64,000 bases of DNA from assembly GCF_001640025.1 (NCBI RefSeq), contig NC_031672.1, positions 3,844,001-3,908,000 of the forward strand, given 5' to 3'. Of the stretch, positions 1 to 10,202 are shown piece by piece (positions within the stretch are counted from its first letter, which is position 1; each line of letters starts with the position of its first letter). The position numbers and the translations under genes are program-made. The DNA comes from Sugiyamaella lignohabitans. Taxonomy: Eukaryota; Ascomycota; Dipodascomycetes; Dipodascales; Trichomonascaceae. The notes under the pieces were generated by a model. It had not been told where the DNA came from, ran no database searches, and worked only from the letters and a program-made list of their open reading frames with translations.

Positions 1-129
1 ATGCCTACATTTCCGTACTCGAGTGACGGCAGCCATTTGAGCTGGTGTATAACTTCGATCTTGACGACCCTGGTTATGCGATCTGTTCGTCGCCGACGTA
101 GTAGATTTCTCTGCTCCAGTAGATGACAT
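1..129 (-). CDS. HLJ1: ER J-protein (Hlj1/DNAJB12-like), 5' end only
   Basis: Partial gene that runs off the left edge; only the first 43 codons are present. They read open from an ATG at 129 to base 1 without a stop. The segment YTPAQMAAVTRVRKC is the short conserved stretch that precedes the J domain in DNAJB12/B14 and fungal Hlj1-type proteins (family form YTPEQ..AV.RI..C, followed by DYYEILGV). These are tail- or membrane-anchored ER Hsp40 co-chaperones that stimulate cytosolic Hsp70 at the ER surface in ER-associated degradation. The J domain with its HPD motif would lie outside the window, so the assignment rests on this pre-domain motif alone. A longer overlapping frame on the same strand (74-364) is judged a shadow. 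Confidence 0.55.
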   Translation of the reverse strand, partial: MSSTGAEKSTTSATNRSHNQGRQDRSYTPAQMAAVTRVRKCRH

Positions 130-1430
130 TGTGTAGAGATATGAATGGATGTTGTGTGACCGTGATAATAGAACTTGTCAGGCTCGATGCTAATATACTA
201 GTGTTGGTTTTTGTGTTGAAGGTTACCAAGAGGTGATGCGCTGGTAACAGTATAATGTAGTTACGGTTTTCTGATACACCCTCAGGAGATGAAATATTCA
301 ACTCTTTGATTAAACTTAGTTTGATCTTGTGGATATGCTCAATCTTGTATCTATGCAACAACAAGGCCTGTACAAAGTAAATTCAACGAGACGAATTTAT
401 TGACGAGTTACCAGTGGTGATCTTGTTTTCAACTCAAGTTTAATAAACTGACTAATAGTATCAACAATCTCAATCCGGTGACTTTTTCCTCTTACCTTTT
501 TGATTTGAGTAGGATGGTTGATCTTCTTTATTACGTTGCCTGTTTCTCTGCCTATTTTTTTTTATCTGCTGTGAAGTATACAGCTTCAAAGTGACTGGTT
601 TTAGATTGGTTCACCTGCCTACAAGTATGTAGTAATGGGAGCGACAACAGAGTTTTTTTGTTCAAAAATGTACCCACTAACCAGTTAACAATTCTCGAAA
701 TTTAAATATCCAGATTTTATTGGTCTTTGACGGATAGAGCCTATGATTTTATCCAGGTGTGTTCAGGATATCACTCGATTACGCTGGACCACTATTCAAC
801 TGACTGCAAACTTAACTGTCAGGTATAGGACCAGGGATTTCTTGAAGTTAGGACCGCCGCGCGCATCGTCCACGCAGCTCTCACAGCAGCGGGTCAACAG
901 ATTTTGTGCCACGCAAGAGGAGGCGGATGGACCACGCATGTTTCAACGGCTTTTTTCACCCAACGTCTGTATCCCCGCCACTTGATCGGCGATTAATTTG
1001 AGTCTAGCAGTCATATAAATTTTTATAGAAAAGAATTCAATAACTGTATCGTCGAACGTCTATAATTCTAGCAGTCTGCTTTAAGAGTATCTTATGAATG
1101 CCCTCCATATAATCTGAGTGCTGCTGTACCAGATACTACACTAACTATTAAGGTAAGTGCGTCCGTTTGGCCAAACGATGAAAAAGCTCAGTCTTGTCTA
1201 AGAGCCCTTTTCTGTAAAAGTGGCATTTAAGCCGAAATTGACGTAATTCTGCAATTATCTTTGAACGGTCTCCCACTTGCTCGTATTTCCTCTTCGATGC
1301 CGTCTGTCTCGCTGTCAGATGCTGCATATCAGTTGTACCGTTTAGAACAATCTCGAAGCTTGTAGTTATATGCGCTGCACTTGCATTACGGTAGTTTCTG
1401 TCAGTCAGCTTCTACGATTCTAGAGGATAT

Positions 1431-1490
1431 GTTATCAGTTGTTATCGGTTGTTATCAATTGTCAGTTTTTGTCAGTTGTTCTCAGTTTTG
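1431..1490. repeat. degenerate 10-bp tandem repeat
   Basis: Three near-perfect 10-bp units (GTTATCAGTT, GTTATCGGTT, GTTATCAATT) are followed by three decayed ones (GTCAGTTTTT, GTCAGTTGTT, CTCAGTTTTG). The period is exactly 10 bp. No function is inferred. Confidence 0.6.
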
Positions 1491-1760
1491 TTTGGGGGCA
1501 AAAGGAATAAATGTAGTCGCTCTAGAATAGGTTCTATATCCGTCCCCGGAAAGTCACTGGCTTTGCAAATTTTATATGATAGTGATAGATTGAAATACTC
1601 GAATTGCCAAGCGCTTATATTTATTGCGATTTGCAATTTCTTGAAGATCCGGATATAGCTCTTCTGTTCCTACCCGTACATTCGTGGGTCACCTTAAGTC
1701 GATGCCTATAATCTGAGGAGACTAGAGTTGTTATTAGCTGTTTGACGATCCCTGCGTCCT

Positions 1761-1794
1761 GATAAGAGGGGTATTATCCGATAAGATAAGATAA
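1761..1794. promoter_or_regulatory. GATA-factor site cluster
   Basis: One GATAAG at 1761 and three overlapping GATAA motifs in direct tandem from 1780 to 1794, plus an inverted TTATC at 1774. GATAAG is the known core site of fungal GATA factors of nitrogen regulation. Whether any factor binds here is inference, and the distance to both flanking genes exceeds 450 bp. Confidence 0.3.
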
Positions 1795-2184
1795 GCTACT
1801 GCCAATCTTGCATATCCGTTATCTTGTCGTATTTTTTAACACCACAGCTTATATCCACCCATAATAATGTGGTAATAACATGTTGCTATTCTCTACTTGG
1901 GTATCTACTTGTTTATTTGTGTTCACTATCTTACCGGTACCGCTAAAATTTATTAACCTTGGGTTTGTATTATATAGCAGGTATATAAAGAATATAGCGA
2001 TCAGGGATGACAGCACCCCAACTATGAAAATGAACCAGATGAGTTCTCATATGGTATATATAATGTCCACATGACCAGCTGACTGATCAAAACTCTCTTA
2101 CCTCAATCAAATTACGTACACAAATTAATATTTAATCGTGGTCGCCGCATAAGCCTCATTTATAAGCAACTGCAGATGCACCAC

Positions 2185-2235
2185 ACGCGTAGTAAATATA
2201 TATATGCATGGGTTGATTAAATACAGTCGACGCGT
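2185..2235. promoter_or_regulatory. two MCB boxes (ACGCGT) upstream of POL3
   Basis: Perfect ACGCGT hexamers lie at 2185-2190 and 2230-2235, that is 93 and 48 bp before the POL3 ATG. ACGCGT is the MluI cell-cycle box bound by MBF (Mbp1-Swi6), which drives DNA replication genes at G1/S in both budding and fission yeasts. The only other copy I found between genes in the window is upstream of RNH202. Confidence 0.65.
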
Positions 2236-2277
2236 ATTCTTGATCTCTACCTTTCTCATATTACAAACAAATTCAAA

Positions 2278-5200
2278 ATGGCACCAATTGCTATTGAAAA
2301 GAGAAAGCTAGACGTGTCGACGGTAGTCGACACCAAAAGACTGAAGAGCAGTCAATTTGAAGACGATTTATCGCGGCTGTCTCAGGAGATTCGAGATGCC
2401 AGAGAAGGTGATTCAGATCAGAAATGGGCTCGACCCGAACTGAAGCAGATTGATCCAAGCAAAGATGATATTAGTAAGTATGAGTCGATGGACAAAGGAT
2501 TTGCTTGCAGGAGCTTTGGCAAAATAACGACTGGGGAACCGAGTGCCCTGGGTCAGCTTTTTGAGTAGAGCCACGATACTAACGCAACAAGGATTTCAAC
2601 AAATAGACGCGGAAGAAGCAATGCTGAATAATGAATCAGTTGTAAGACTTTTTGGAGTAACAGAAGTAGGCAACTCTGTTCTGTGTAATATTGTTGGATT
2701 TTTACACTACTTTTATGTTCCTGCTCCAGTAGGATTTCAGAAGACAGATATTCCTAGTCTTGAAAAACAGATCACAGTAAGTAATTCTTATTAAAATCAA
2801 GAGTATAACCAGGAATCATCACTAACACATTTAGACTATTGCTCCAGGAATCCTTCATCATATCGAGGTCTCCATGAAAGAGAGTTTATGGGGCTTTAAT
2901 GGCAATGCCCAGTCTCCATTTTTGAAGATTGTCGCCAACGACCCAAGAGGCATCAACAAGCTCAGAGGCATCTTTGAACGTGGCGAAGGCAGACTTTCAG
3001 GGTTCAATGGACCTGTTATGACGTTTGATAATGTTGCATACGTTCTCAGGGCTATGATAGATTGTCACATCACCGGTATGTCTTGGATGACACTACCCGC
3101 AGGAAAGTATATTGTAGAGGATCGCAAGATAATCTCTCACTGTCAGATTGAAGTTTCAATCAATTACAAGGACTTGATTTCTCACCCCTCAGAAGGAGAA
3201 TGGCTCAAAGTGGCCCCATTGAGAATCCTTAGTTTCGATATAGAATGTGCCGGTCGAAAAGGTATATTCCCCGAAGCCAAAATTGACCCAATCATTCAAA
3301 TTGCGAACGTAGTCCAGCGACAAGGTGAGAAACGTCCGTTTATCCGTAATGTGTTTACCATCGATACATGTGCCCAGATTGTTGGAACTGAGATTTTTGA
3401 GAATACTAATGAAAGAGAGATGCTTATAAAGTGGAGGGATTTTATCGTTGAAAGTGACCCTGATGTTATTATTGGTTACAACACAACTAATTTCGATTTA
3501 CCTTATCTATTAGACCGTGCAGAAGCCTTAGGAGTAGATGACTTTCCTTATTTCGGTAGACTGAGCAATGTCAGACAGACTGCCAAGGACTCGACTTTCT
3601 CATCCAAGGCATATGGTACTAGAGAGTCTAAGGTGATCAACATCGATGGAAGACTCCAGATTGATATGCTACAATACATCCAGAGAGAATACAAGCTGCG
3701 TAGTTACACCCTGAACTCGGTTAGTGCAAATTTCCTGGACGAGCAAAAGGAAGACGTACATCATTCTATTATTACAGAATTACAAAATGGTACAGCAGAA
3801 TCCAGAAGAAGACTTGCTGTATACTGTCTGAAAGATTCTTATCTACCGTTGAGATTGATGGATAAGTTAATGACTCTAGTTAATTATACAGAAATGGCAA
3901 GAGTAACAGGTGTTCCTTTCTCGTTTCTCTTAACTCGTGGTCAGCAAATCAAGGTTATCTCGCAATTGTTCAGAAAAGCTCTTGAAACTGGCCTGGTAAT
4001 TCCAAACTTGCGACAAGAAGGTTCATCTGATGAACAATATGAAGGTGCCACTGTTATTGAGCCTATTAGAGGTTACTATGATGTACCAATTTCAACCCTA
4101 GATTTCTCCAGTTTGTATCCCAGTATTATGATGGCTCATAACCTCTGTTACACAACACTACTGGATAAGCAGACCGTGGATAGGTTGAATTTGGTAAAAG
4201 ATGTAGACTACACCCTGACTCCTAACAATGATATGTTTGTTAAAGCCAGTAAAAGAAAAGGATTGCTCCCCATTATTCTTGAAGAGTTACTCTCTGCTCG
4301 TAAACAAGCCAAAAATGACTTGAAGCGAGAAACTGATCCATTTAAGAGAGCAGTGTTAGATGGTCGTCAACTGGCATTGAAGATTTCAGCAAACTCGGTA
4401 TATGGATTTACGGGTGCTACCATTGGTAAACTTCCGTGCCTGGCAATCTCATCGTCAGTTACGGCATTTGGTAGACAGATGATTGAACAGACTAAAACTG
4501 AGGTCGAAAAGACTTATTCAATTGCCAATGGCTACAAATACAATGCCCAGGTTGTATACGGAGATACAGATTCAGTAATGGTAAAATTTGGGCCTCAGGA
4601 TCTTAAAGAGTGCATGGACCTAGGACTCGAAGCTGCTAATCATGTCTCCTCCAAGTTCCTAAAACCCATCAAACTGGAATTCGAGAAGGTCTATTTCCCT
4701 TATTTGTTAATCAATAAGAAGCGTTATGCTGGTCTTTACTGGACTCGTCCTGAAAAATTCGATAAAATGGATACTAAGGGTATCGAGACGGTTCGTCGTG
4801 ACAACTGTCGGCTTGTGCAAAATGTTATCGATACTGTATTGCGTAAGATTCTCATTGATCGTGATACGGATGGAGCACAAAACTATGTGAAACAAATGAT
4901 ATCTAATCTGCTCCGTAACCAGGTTGATTTGTCTCAACTGGTAATCACGAAAGCTCTATCCAGAAACGATTATGCTGGTAAGCAGGCTCATGTTGAATTA
5001 GCTGAAAGAATGCGGAAGCGTGATGCTGGTTCCGCTCCAACATTAGGAGATCGTGTGGCTTATGTTATTATCAAAGGTACTGTGGGAGGCAAGAACTACG
5101 AGAAATCAGAGGATCCAATCTATGTTCTTGATAACAACATTCCTATTGATACAAAATACTACCTGGAGAACCAACTTGCTAACCCTCTTATTCGTATTTT

Positions 5201-5612
5201 TGAACCTATTCTAGGAAAAGATAAGGCGCAGCAGTTATTGACTGGTGAGCATACTCGTACGATTTCGGTGGCTACTCCTTCCACTGGTGGCTTGATGAAG
5301 TTTGCAGTTAAGACGGAGCTTTGTAAGAGTTGTAAACGACCTCTACGTGGTGCTTACGCCAAGGGAGCTGTTTGTCAAGACTGTACGGATAGAGCAGAAG
5401 AACTATATATGGATACACTTGCTAAAGTGAATGCTTTAGAGGAGAAATTTGCCCGTCTTTGGACCCAATGTCAAAGATGTCAAGGAAGTTTGCATCAGGA
5501 TGTTCTCTGTTCCAGTAAAGATTGTCCTATATTTTATATGCGTAAGAAGTCGCAAAAGGATGTTCAAAATGGCATTGCCGAATTGGCTAAATTTGATCAC
5601 ACTGCATGGTAA
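2278..5612 (+). CDS. POL3: DNA polymerase delta catalytic subunit
   Basis: Catalytic subunit of replicative DNA polymerase delta (B family), which synthesises the lagging strand and proofreads. Three exons: 2278-2473, 2592-2776 and 2835-5612, giving 1052 residues, close to the usual 1,050-1,110. Both introns have GTAAGT donors and a CTAAC branch 8 nt before the acceptor end; joining exons 1 and 2 gives [13 protein letters not shown], matching yeast KDISFQQLDVEEA. Exonuclease motifs are intact: [10 protein letters not shown] near residue 261, [12 protein letters not shown] near 342, [10 protein letters not shown] near 457. Polymerase motifs are [10 protein letters not shown] (about 549), KISANSVYG (about 642) and YGDTDS (about 702). 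The C-terminus has the CysA zinc site (CKSCKR..CQDC) and the CysB cluster (CQRC..CSSKDC) that holds an Fe-S centre and binds the B subunit. Two MCB boxes precede it. Confidence 0.97.
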
Positions 5613-5788
5613 TATATTTATAATAAATTATGTTTATAATAATTTCACTCCTATTTCGTAATTTCAATTATCGCCAAATTTAGAGAGGAATAATGAGTGA
5701 TACTGGGGCAGAGCTTCAGTCACATCGATACAATGTAGTCAGAGAACAAAACTTTTATGATATTATACATAACACTAAATACATGAGC

Positions 5789-8700
5789 CTATTCTTCCTC
5801 CTCGCCGTCTACCAACTCTTCGATGAACTCAGTAGCCTCTTCGAAACGCTCATCAACGATATCATAGACGCTAAGAGAGTCGGACTGGATGACACGGCCG
5901 AACTTCTTCCGCGGTTTCTTTGGATTAATGCGTACGTCCCAAGATGGATGTTCTTTAGACGTGAATATTAGGGACGATCGGAAGAACCAGTCTGTAACAT
6001 ACTCATCCAAAACCGGAGTTATTGGCTTCAGAGAAATGTCGCCAATAAAACATACGATAGCATCTGTACGCTCCCGGATCTCACGGTGGCCCGCCAAATG
6101 AACAATTCCCGCATAGGCATCACCGGTACCGACGAATACAATATGTTTGGCATCAAAATACTCAATATAATTGTCCCACACATAAATCAAAGTCTCCTGC
6201 GAGTTTGCAACTATCGTATACCCGTCATCCATAATATCGCTATCACCAGGTACGTTGATATCCAAAATACCATAGTTATTTTCAACACCCCAATTAATAA
6301 ATGTCTCGGTAGCATCGACTACAATCGATTTGTTTGGGTCAATGGCACCAGTAACTGGGTCACGATCTGCCCACACTTCGGGCGCATCGTGAACAATAAT
6401 AATAATTTTTTCTTTTGAGTGGATTTTAGGAGACGCCAGAAGCTGGCTATCTTGAACCATAGGAAGGTTGTCATTAAGAATGGGTAGCAAGGATAAGTCA
6501 TGCTTAGTAGCCAATTTCTGAGCTAGTGAACCACGAATGGCATCTGTTAATCGTACATGTCGATCCGCCTCGCCAAGGTTTACAACATTAATCTCCGGCT
6601 TCAGACTCTTCCAAAATTGCGATTGAACTTTGATCACGTCGTCGATGACGCGAATTGCCGATGAACTAGGCCGTTTGGTTTTGGGCACGCCATTAGGGTC
6701 TCCCAATAGTACCTTGACGACAGCTAAAGCAGATGTAGCAATAGCCGAAAGACTGTAACCTCCTTCCAGGACCACGACTAGATTTCCATTTGCAAGAGAT
6801 TTCAGTAAATGAGTCATATATCCATATCCATTAGGTGATACTAAACAACCACCGATTAAGTCACCCTCAGCAGCGTCAAAACCAGACGACACGATAACTA
6901 AATCAGGATCGAACTCCAGCGCCAGAGGCATAATGACCTTATGGAATGCATATATATAATCACCATCACCCATTCCTGGATGAGACCAGGGAATATTAAC
7001 AGAATAGCCCTTGCCGGGACCTTCACCTACCACGGTATGGGCACCAAAATCAGTTCCAGGATAAAATCTGCCCCCTTCATAACGATGTAGTGAAATGTAT
7101 AGCACTCTATCATCATCCAAAAACGCATGTTGAGTACCATTGCCGTGGTGGACATCCCAGTCAATGATCATTACCCGTCTAACTGACTCGGGATAATCAC
7201 GAAGCATGGCCTTGGCTGCCACAGCGACATTGGAAAATAAACAAAACCCACCAGGTGTTTTGGGCTCAGCATGATGACCCGGGGGTCTTACAATTGCGAT
7301 TGAATTCTTCACTTTGCGCTCGACAACAGCTCTACAAGCTTCAATAGAACCACCACAAGAGAGCCTAGCTGCCATATGAGAGTCGTTATTAAGATAGATT
7401 GAGTCTCCCTTTTCGGTTTCTTCAATTAACCGCTCTCTAGGCATTGTCGCAGTAGACTCAACAAAGTCAAGATGTTCCTGACTATGGACAAGTAAAATCT
7501 CTTCGGCACTGGCCTCACGCACAGGAATCTTCTGAACCAAGGGCCCTAAGTCATCGACACCTTCCAGGTTTGGATCGGTGATAAGCCCTGCTTCGGCAAT
7601 GGCCTTGTAGATTCTATATATACGCCTTGGGTCTTCAGGATGTGGATCAACATAATCATATGGAGAGGTGACAATTCGTGAGTGATATCTCATCCTGACA
7701 TCATAACATAGACCAGTCTTGAGAGGCACATGTGTGAGTTGAGGTGCAACTGCAGATACAATAGCAGTGGTAGCGACGTTATTAATTAGACCACCTGTGC
7801 TGTGAGCTACTGAAGGAGAGGCTGAAGAAGACAGAGAGATCGAATCATAAGACAGTGGTTGTTCTGTTCGATTGATCTTCAAATCGCTGATATCACCTGC
7901 ACCTTTTGGCTCTACACGTTGTTCACCTTCGTCACGTTTGCGTTTTTGTCCCGTGCTTTGGTTGAATGATGTGGTATCCTCAAACGGTAGTAGTGAATGC
8001 GATTGGGATGTTGCTTCTCCATTAACTCTATGACTCAGTTCGTCATCACCAGATATATCCATTGCATCGGACGCAGGAGCAGACGCATGATCTAAAGTGG
8101 GAGTAAGCGACAAAGAATGAGGTGCTATTGTTGCACTCCCTGGCGTCATACTAGGTGTCGTTACATCTACCATATCTCCTTCACCCTTTAATGCTGTAGC
8201 AGCTCCAATTAGGGACGAGACAGAGCCATCCGTACTAATGGCTGGATTTATATTACCATCGCCATCAAGTTTTGAAAGGCCATTTGAGTTCACGGATATC
8301 GATGTAGTTTTTTCACGAGCTTCAGCATCAGCTTCAGCAGCAGCAGTAGTCGCAGCAACAGAAGCAATGGCAGCAGCAGCACTGGCAGTAGTGGCAGCAG
8401 TAGCAGCAGCGCTGGCAGCAGCATTGGCAGCGGTAACAGTGGCAGCAGCGGCATTGGCAGCAGCAGCAGAAGCGGCAGCAGCAGTGGCAGCAGACACTTC
8501 ATCTATATCAGTCTCCACCGTGTTATGTGACAAGGAAACCAATGAATCTAAAACATGAGCAGCTTCCTGTTCGTGTTCATGCTCGTGAGCATGTTCTTGG
8601 GCATGAAGTAATGGATCTCCATTCGCTGGTTCAGATGGACCAGAAGTCACGTCATTAAGATCAGTATCCATAACATCAGCGGTTACTCCGGAATTAGAAT

Positions 8701-8896
8701 CGACTTTGACAGGAACATTAGCACTATTACTGGAAGGACCGTTGGAACCAGTTTCGGGCTCCGATCCACCATTACCTAGCAGCTTGACATTCCGTTCTTT
8801 ACTTGGTTCTTCTTCCTTGAAAGCATGTTGCTCGCTACCTTCAACTACACCTGACTTTTTAGGCTGTTCCACCTCATCACCAGTGCCGCTACTCAT
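5789..8896 (-). CDS. HDA1: class II histone deacetylase Hda1
   Basis: Zinc-dependent lysine deacetylase of histones H3 and H2B, nuclear, catalytic subunit of the HDA complex. The predicted protein has 1035 residues from the ATG at 8896; the open frame begins two codons earlier at GTG, which is not used. The catalytic domain covers roughly residues 395-740 and has HHAEPKTPGGFC (about 535), DWDVHHGNGTQ (about 579), the zinc-ligand region, and SSGFDAAEGD. The C-terminal part from about residue 828 (IIIIVHDAPEVWAD and onward) is the Arb2-like domain found in fungal Hda1 and fission yeast Clr3. The N-terminal 390 residues are low complexity: acidic, Ser/Thr-rich, with an alanine run of about 80 residues. 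This makes it about 330 residues longer than S. cerevisiae Hda1. It is convergent with POL3, 176 bp apart. Confidence 0.95.
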   Translation of the reverse strand: MSSGTGDEVEQPKKSGVVEGSEQHAFKEEEPSKERNVKLLGNGGSEPETGSNGPSSNSANVPVKVDSNSGVTADVMDTDLNDVTSGPSEPANGDPLLHAQEHAHEHEHEQEAAHVLDSLVSLSHNTVETDIDEVSAATAAAASAAAANAAAATVTAANAAASAAATAATTASAAAAIASVAATTAAAEADAEAREKTTSISVNSNGLSKLDGDGNINPAISTDGSVSSLIGAATALKGEGDMVDVTTPSMTPGSATIAPHSLSLTPTLDHASAPASDAMDISGDDELSHRVNGEATSQSHSLLPFEDTTSFNQSTGQKRKRDEGEQRVEPKGAGDISDLKINRTEQPLSYDSISLSSSASPSVAHSTGGLINNVATTAIVSAVAPQLTHVPLKTGLCYDVRMRYHSRIVTSPYDYVDPHPEDPRRIYRIYKAIAEAGLITDPNLEGVDDLGPLVQKIPVREASAEEILLVHSQEHLDFVESTATMPRERLIEETEKGDSIYLNNDSHMAARLSCGGSIEACRAVVERKVKNSIAIVRPPGHHAEPKTPGGFCLFSNVAVAAKAMLRDYPESVRRVMIIDWDVHHGNGTQHAFLDDDRVLYISLHRYEGGRFYPGTDFGAHTVVGEGPGKGYSVNIPWSHPGMGDGDYIYAFHKVIMPLALEFDPDLVIVSSGFDAAEGDLIGGCLVSPNGYGYMTHLLKSLANGNLVVVLEGGYSLSAIATSALAVVKVLLGDPNGVPKTKRPSSSAIRVIDDVIKVQSQFWKSLKPEINVVNLGEADRHVRLTDAIRGSLAQKLATKHDLSLLPILNDNLPMVQDSQLLASPKIHSKEKIIIIVHDAPEVWADRDPVTGAIDPNKSIVVDATETFINWGVENNYGILDINVPGDSDIMDDGYTIVANSQETLIYVWDNYIEYFDAKHIVFVGTGDAYAGIVHLAGHREIRERTDAIVCFIGDISLKPITPVLDEYVTDWFFRSSLIFTSKEHPSWDVRINPKKPRKKFGRVIQSDSLSVYDIVDERFEEATEFIEELVDGEEEE
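8285..8510. repeat. GCN (alanine) codon repeat inside HDA1
   Basis: An impure trinucleotide-repeat tract on the coding (minus) strand made of GCT, GCC and GCA codons, encoding alanine runs broken by Thr, Val, Ser and Glu. Mixed synonymous codons show it is an old, interrupted expansion and not a recent pure repeat. It also creates open frames on both strands that should not be read as genes. Confidence 0.7.
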
Positions 8897-10202
8897 GATC
8901 ACTCACTCTATAGGGCACTTTTCACTTCTCCAAAACCATGCAATCGGTGAAACCAAAAGATCAAGAGCCAGTGGTGATCAGAACCTTCAACTAATTGAAA
9001 AATAACAGGACTCTTTGCCAGTATATCAACCTTCCATATACTGTTTTATTCAAGTCCACAGTGTATGGGAAAGTTGTAAAAATTGCCCTAGCGCTGTTTT
9101 TCTCGTTCGAGATCACAAAATTAGCGCGTCTAATCTGATAGAGTAAATGTTTGACAGGAACGTTAATTATGTCTAACACGCTATCGCTTGACGCCCACCC
9201 CGCTTTGATAACAGTTCAGCCGTCCCCGGTCAAAGCTCGCTTCGCAGGATGGGAACTGTTATATATTACCAGGCTATGCAAAGGATCTTGTTTTCTTGAG
9301 TTTGTAACAAAACATGCAATTTACAAATATTTGCTAGTTTTATATAATTCATCTTTAATTGTATATCAGGGTTGGCTAGTATTAAAAGTCTACGGCTTAC
9401 TTGCGTCTATCTTGGGACTATTGTACTATTAGACAAACTAGTCAATCTCAACCAAAAATGATTAGATAAGATAAAACCATGTCGATCATGGCGATTAGAC
9501 GTTGTGACTAGTAGCTGCTGCGAGGATATAAATTGATTTTACTGGATGTATGGTACCAACAAATATTCGAGCTTCTGAGGTTTCACAGGAAACTGAGGTA
9601 ATTATAGTTTATAGAAGTGACCAATGAATTGTGATTACGAACGACTCTAGCTTTCGAGGGTTAGGTTCTTCACCAACCAGTACGGTTTTTATACAGTTTA
9701 AAAATCATTAACTTTGGCATTCCGAGTTTTATAGTCAGCTGGTATCTCCTTCCCGAGGACGAATTCCGAATTCTACCAAATCGCCAAAATTTCCTGATGT
9801 TAAAAACGAATTACAACTCTTGTCAGATCTGTTGGTCGGTCTACCGAAATGCCGAGATCTCACTATCGTGCTAAAATTACCCTAATACACCTCATCACGT
9901 TAGATGCAAAGATAAGATGCGGAACATACTTCGTTGGGTCGAGAGGCCGGAGTGATAAACCCATCTCGCATCCATTGGAAATAATTAACCTTTGTAGTTG
10001 ACAAAGGACGAGAAGAATTGTAAGAACTCTTGGTGAATTCAACATTTGAATTTAGCTTGACAGAATAGATTTTTCTGTCTTTCTTGTTAAAACCAGCTGG
10101 CCAAAACCCTTTTGGAACATTTTGATTAGTGGCTAAGGAGAAAGACAGTTAGATAGACTGGTCGCTATCTCTCTCGGACCGAGAGTAGAATTCTCAAGCA
10201 CT
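8897..10202. other. intergenic region with unresolved coding potential
   Basis: About 1.3 kb between the divergent HDA1 and NT-C2 genes. It holds an 87-codon hydrophobic frame (9169-9432), a protein-like open stretch in another frame (about 9709-9882) and GATAAG motifs at 9465-9474. No complete spliced gene could be assembled from donor, branch and acceptor signals. Confidence 0.4.
9169..9432 (+). CDS. small hydrophobic frame, possible membrane protein
   Basis: I do not recognise this frame. It runs 87 codons from the first ATG. The N-terminal half is mixed (MSNTLSLDAHPALITV), and the C-terminal 40 residues are strongly hydrophobic with two likely membrane spans ending in LASILGLLYY. It ends without a charged tail, as if truncated or continued by splicing. 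It could be the first exon of a small ER membrane protein, or chance. It lies in the HDA1 upstream region with its own spacing of 272 bp from the HDA1 start. No conserved motif was seen. Confidence 0.2.
   Translation: MSNTLSLDAHPALITVQPSPVKARFAGWELLYITRLCKGSCFLEFVTKHAIYKYLLVLYNSSLIVYQGWLVLKVYGLLASILGLLYY

Larger units (their letters stand above)
130..2277. other. long intergenic region upstream of POL3
   Basis: About 2.1 kb with no convincing gene. Short frames at 743-985, 1449-1658 and 1880-2074 have no recognisable domain and no supporting splice signals. The region holds a degenerate 10-bp tandem repeat (1431-1490), a cluster of GATAAG motifs (1761-1794) and, near its right end, two ACGCGT boxes that belong to POL3. 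It is a shared 5' region for the divergent J-protein gene and POL3. Confidence 0.6.

Noticed and set aside
74..364. 96-codon minus-strand frame
   Set aside because: It overlaps the J-protein start in another frame and has no domain; the pre-J motif frame is the better explanation.
743..985. 80-codon frame from an ATG in the POL3 upstream region
   Set aside because: No recognisable motif, odd composition, no conserved pattern and no promoter or splice context.
4094..4130. POL3 motif A reads DFSSLYPS instead of the DFNSLYPS of S. cerevisiae
   Set aside because: Ser at this position is also the animal polymerase delta form, so it is normal variation.
8238..8558. Open frames opposite to and out of frame with the HDA1 alanine tract
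   Set aside because: By-products of GCN repeats, which stay open in several frames.
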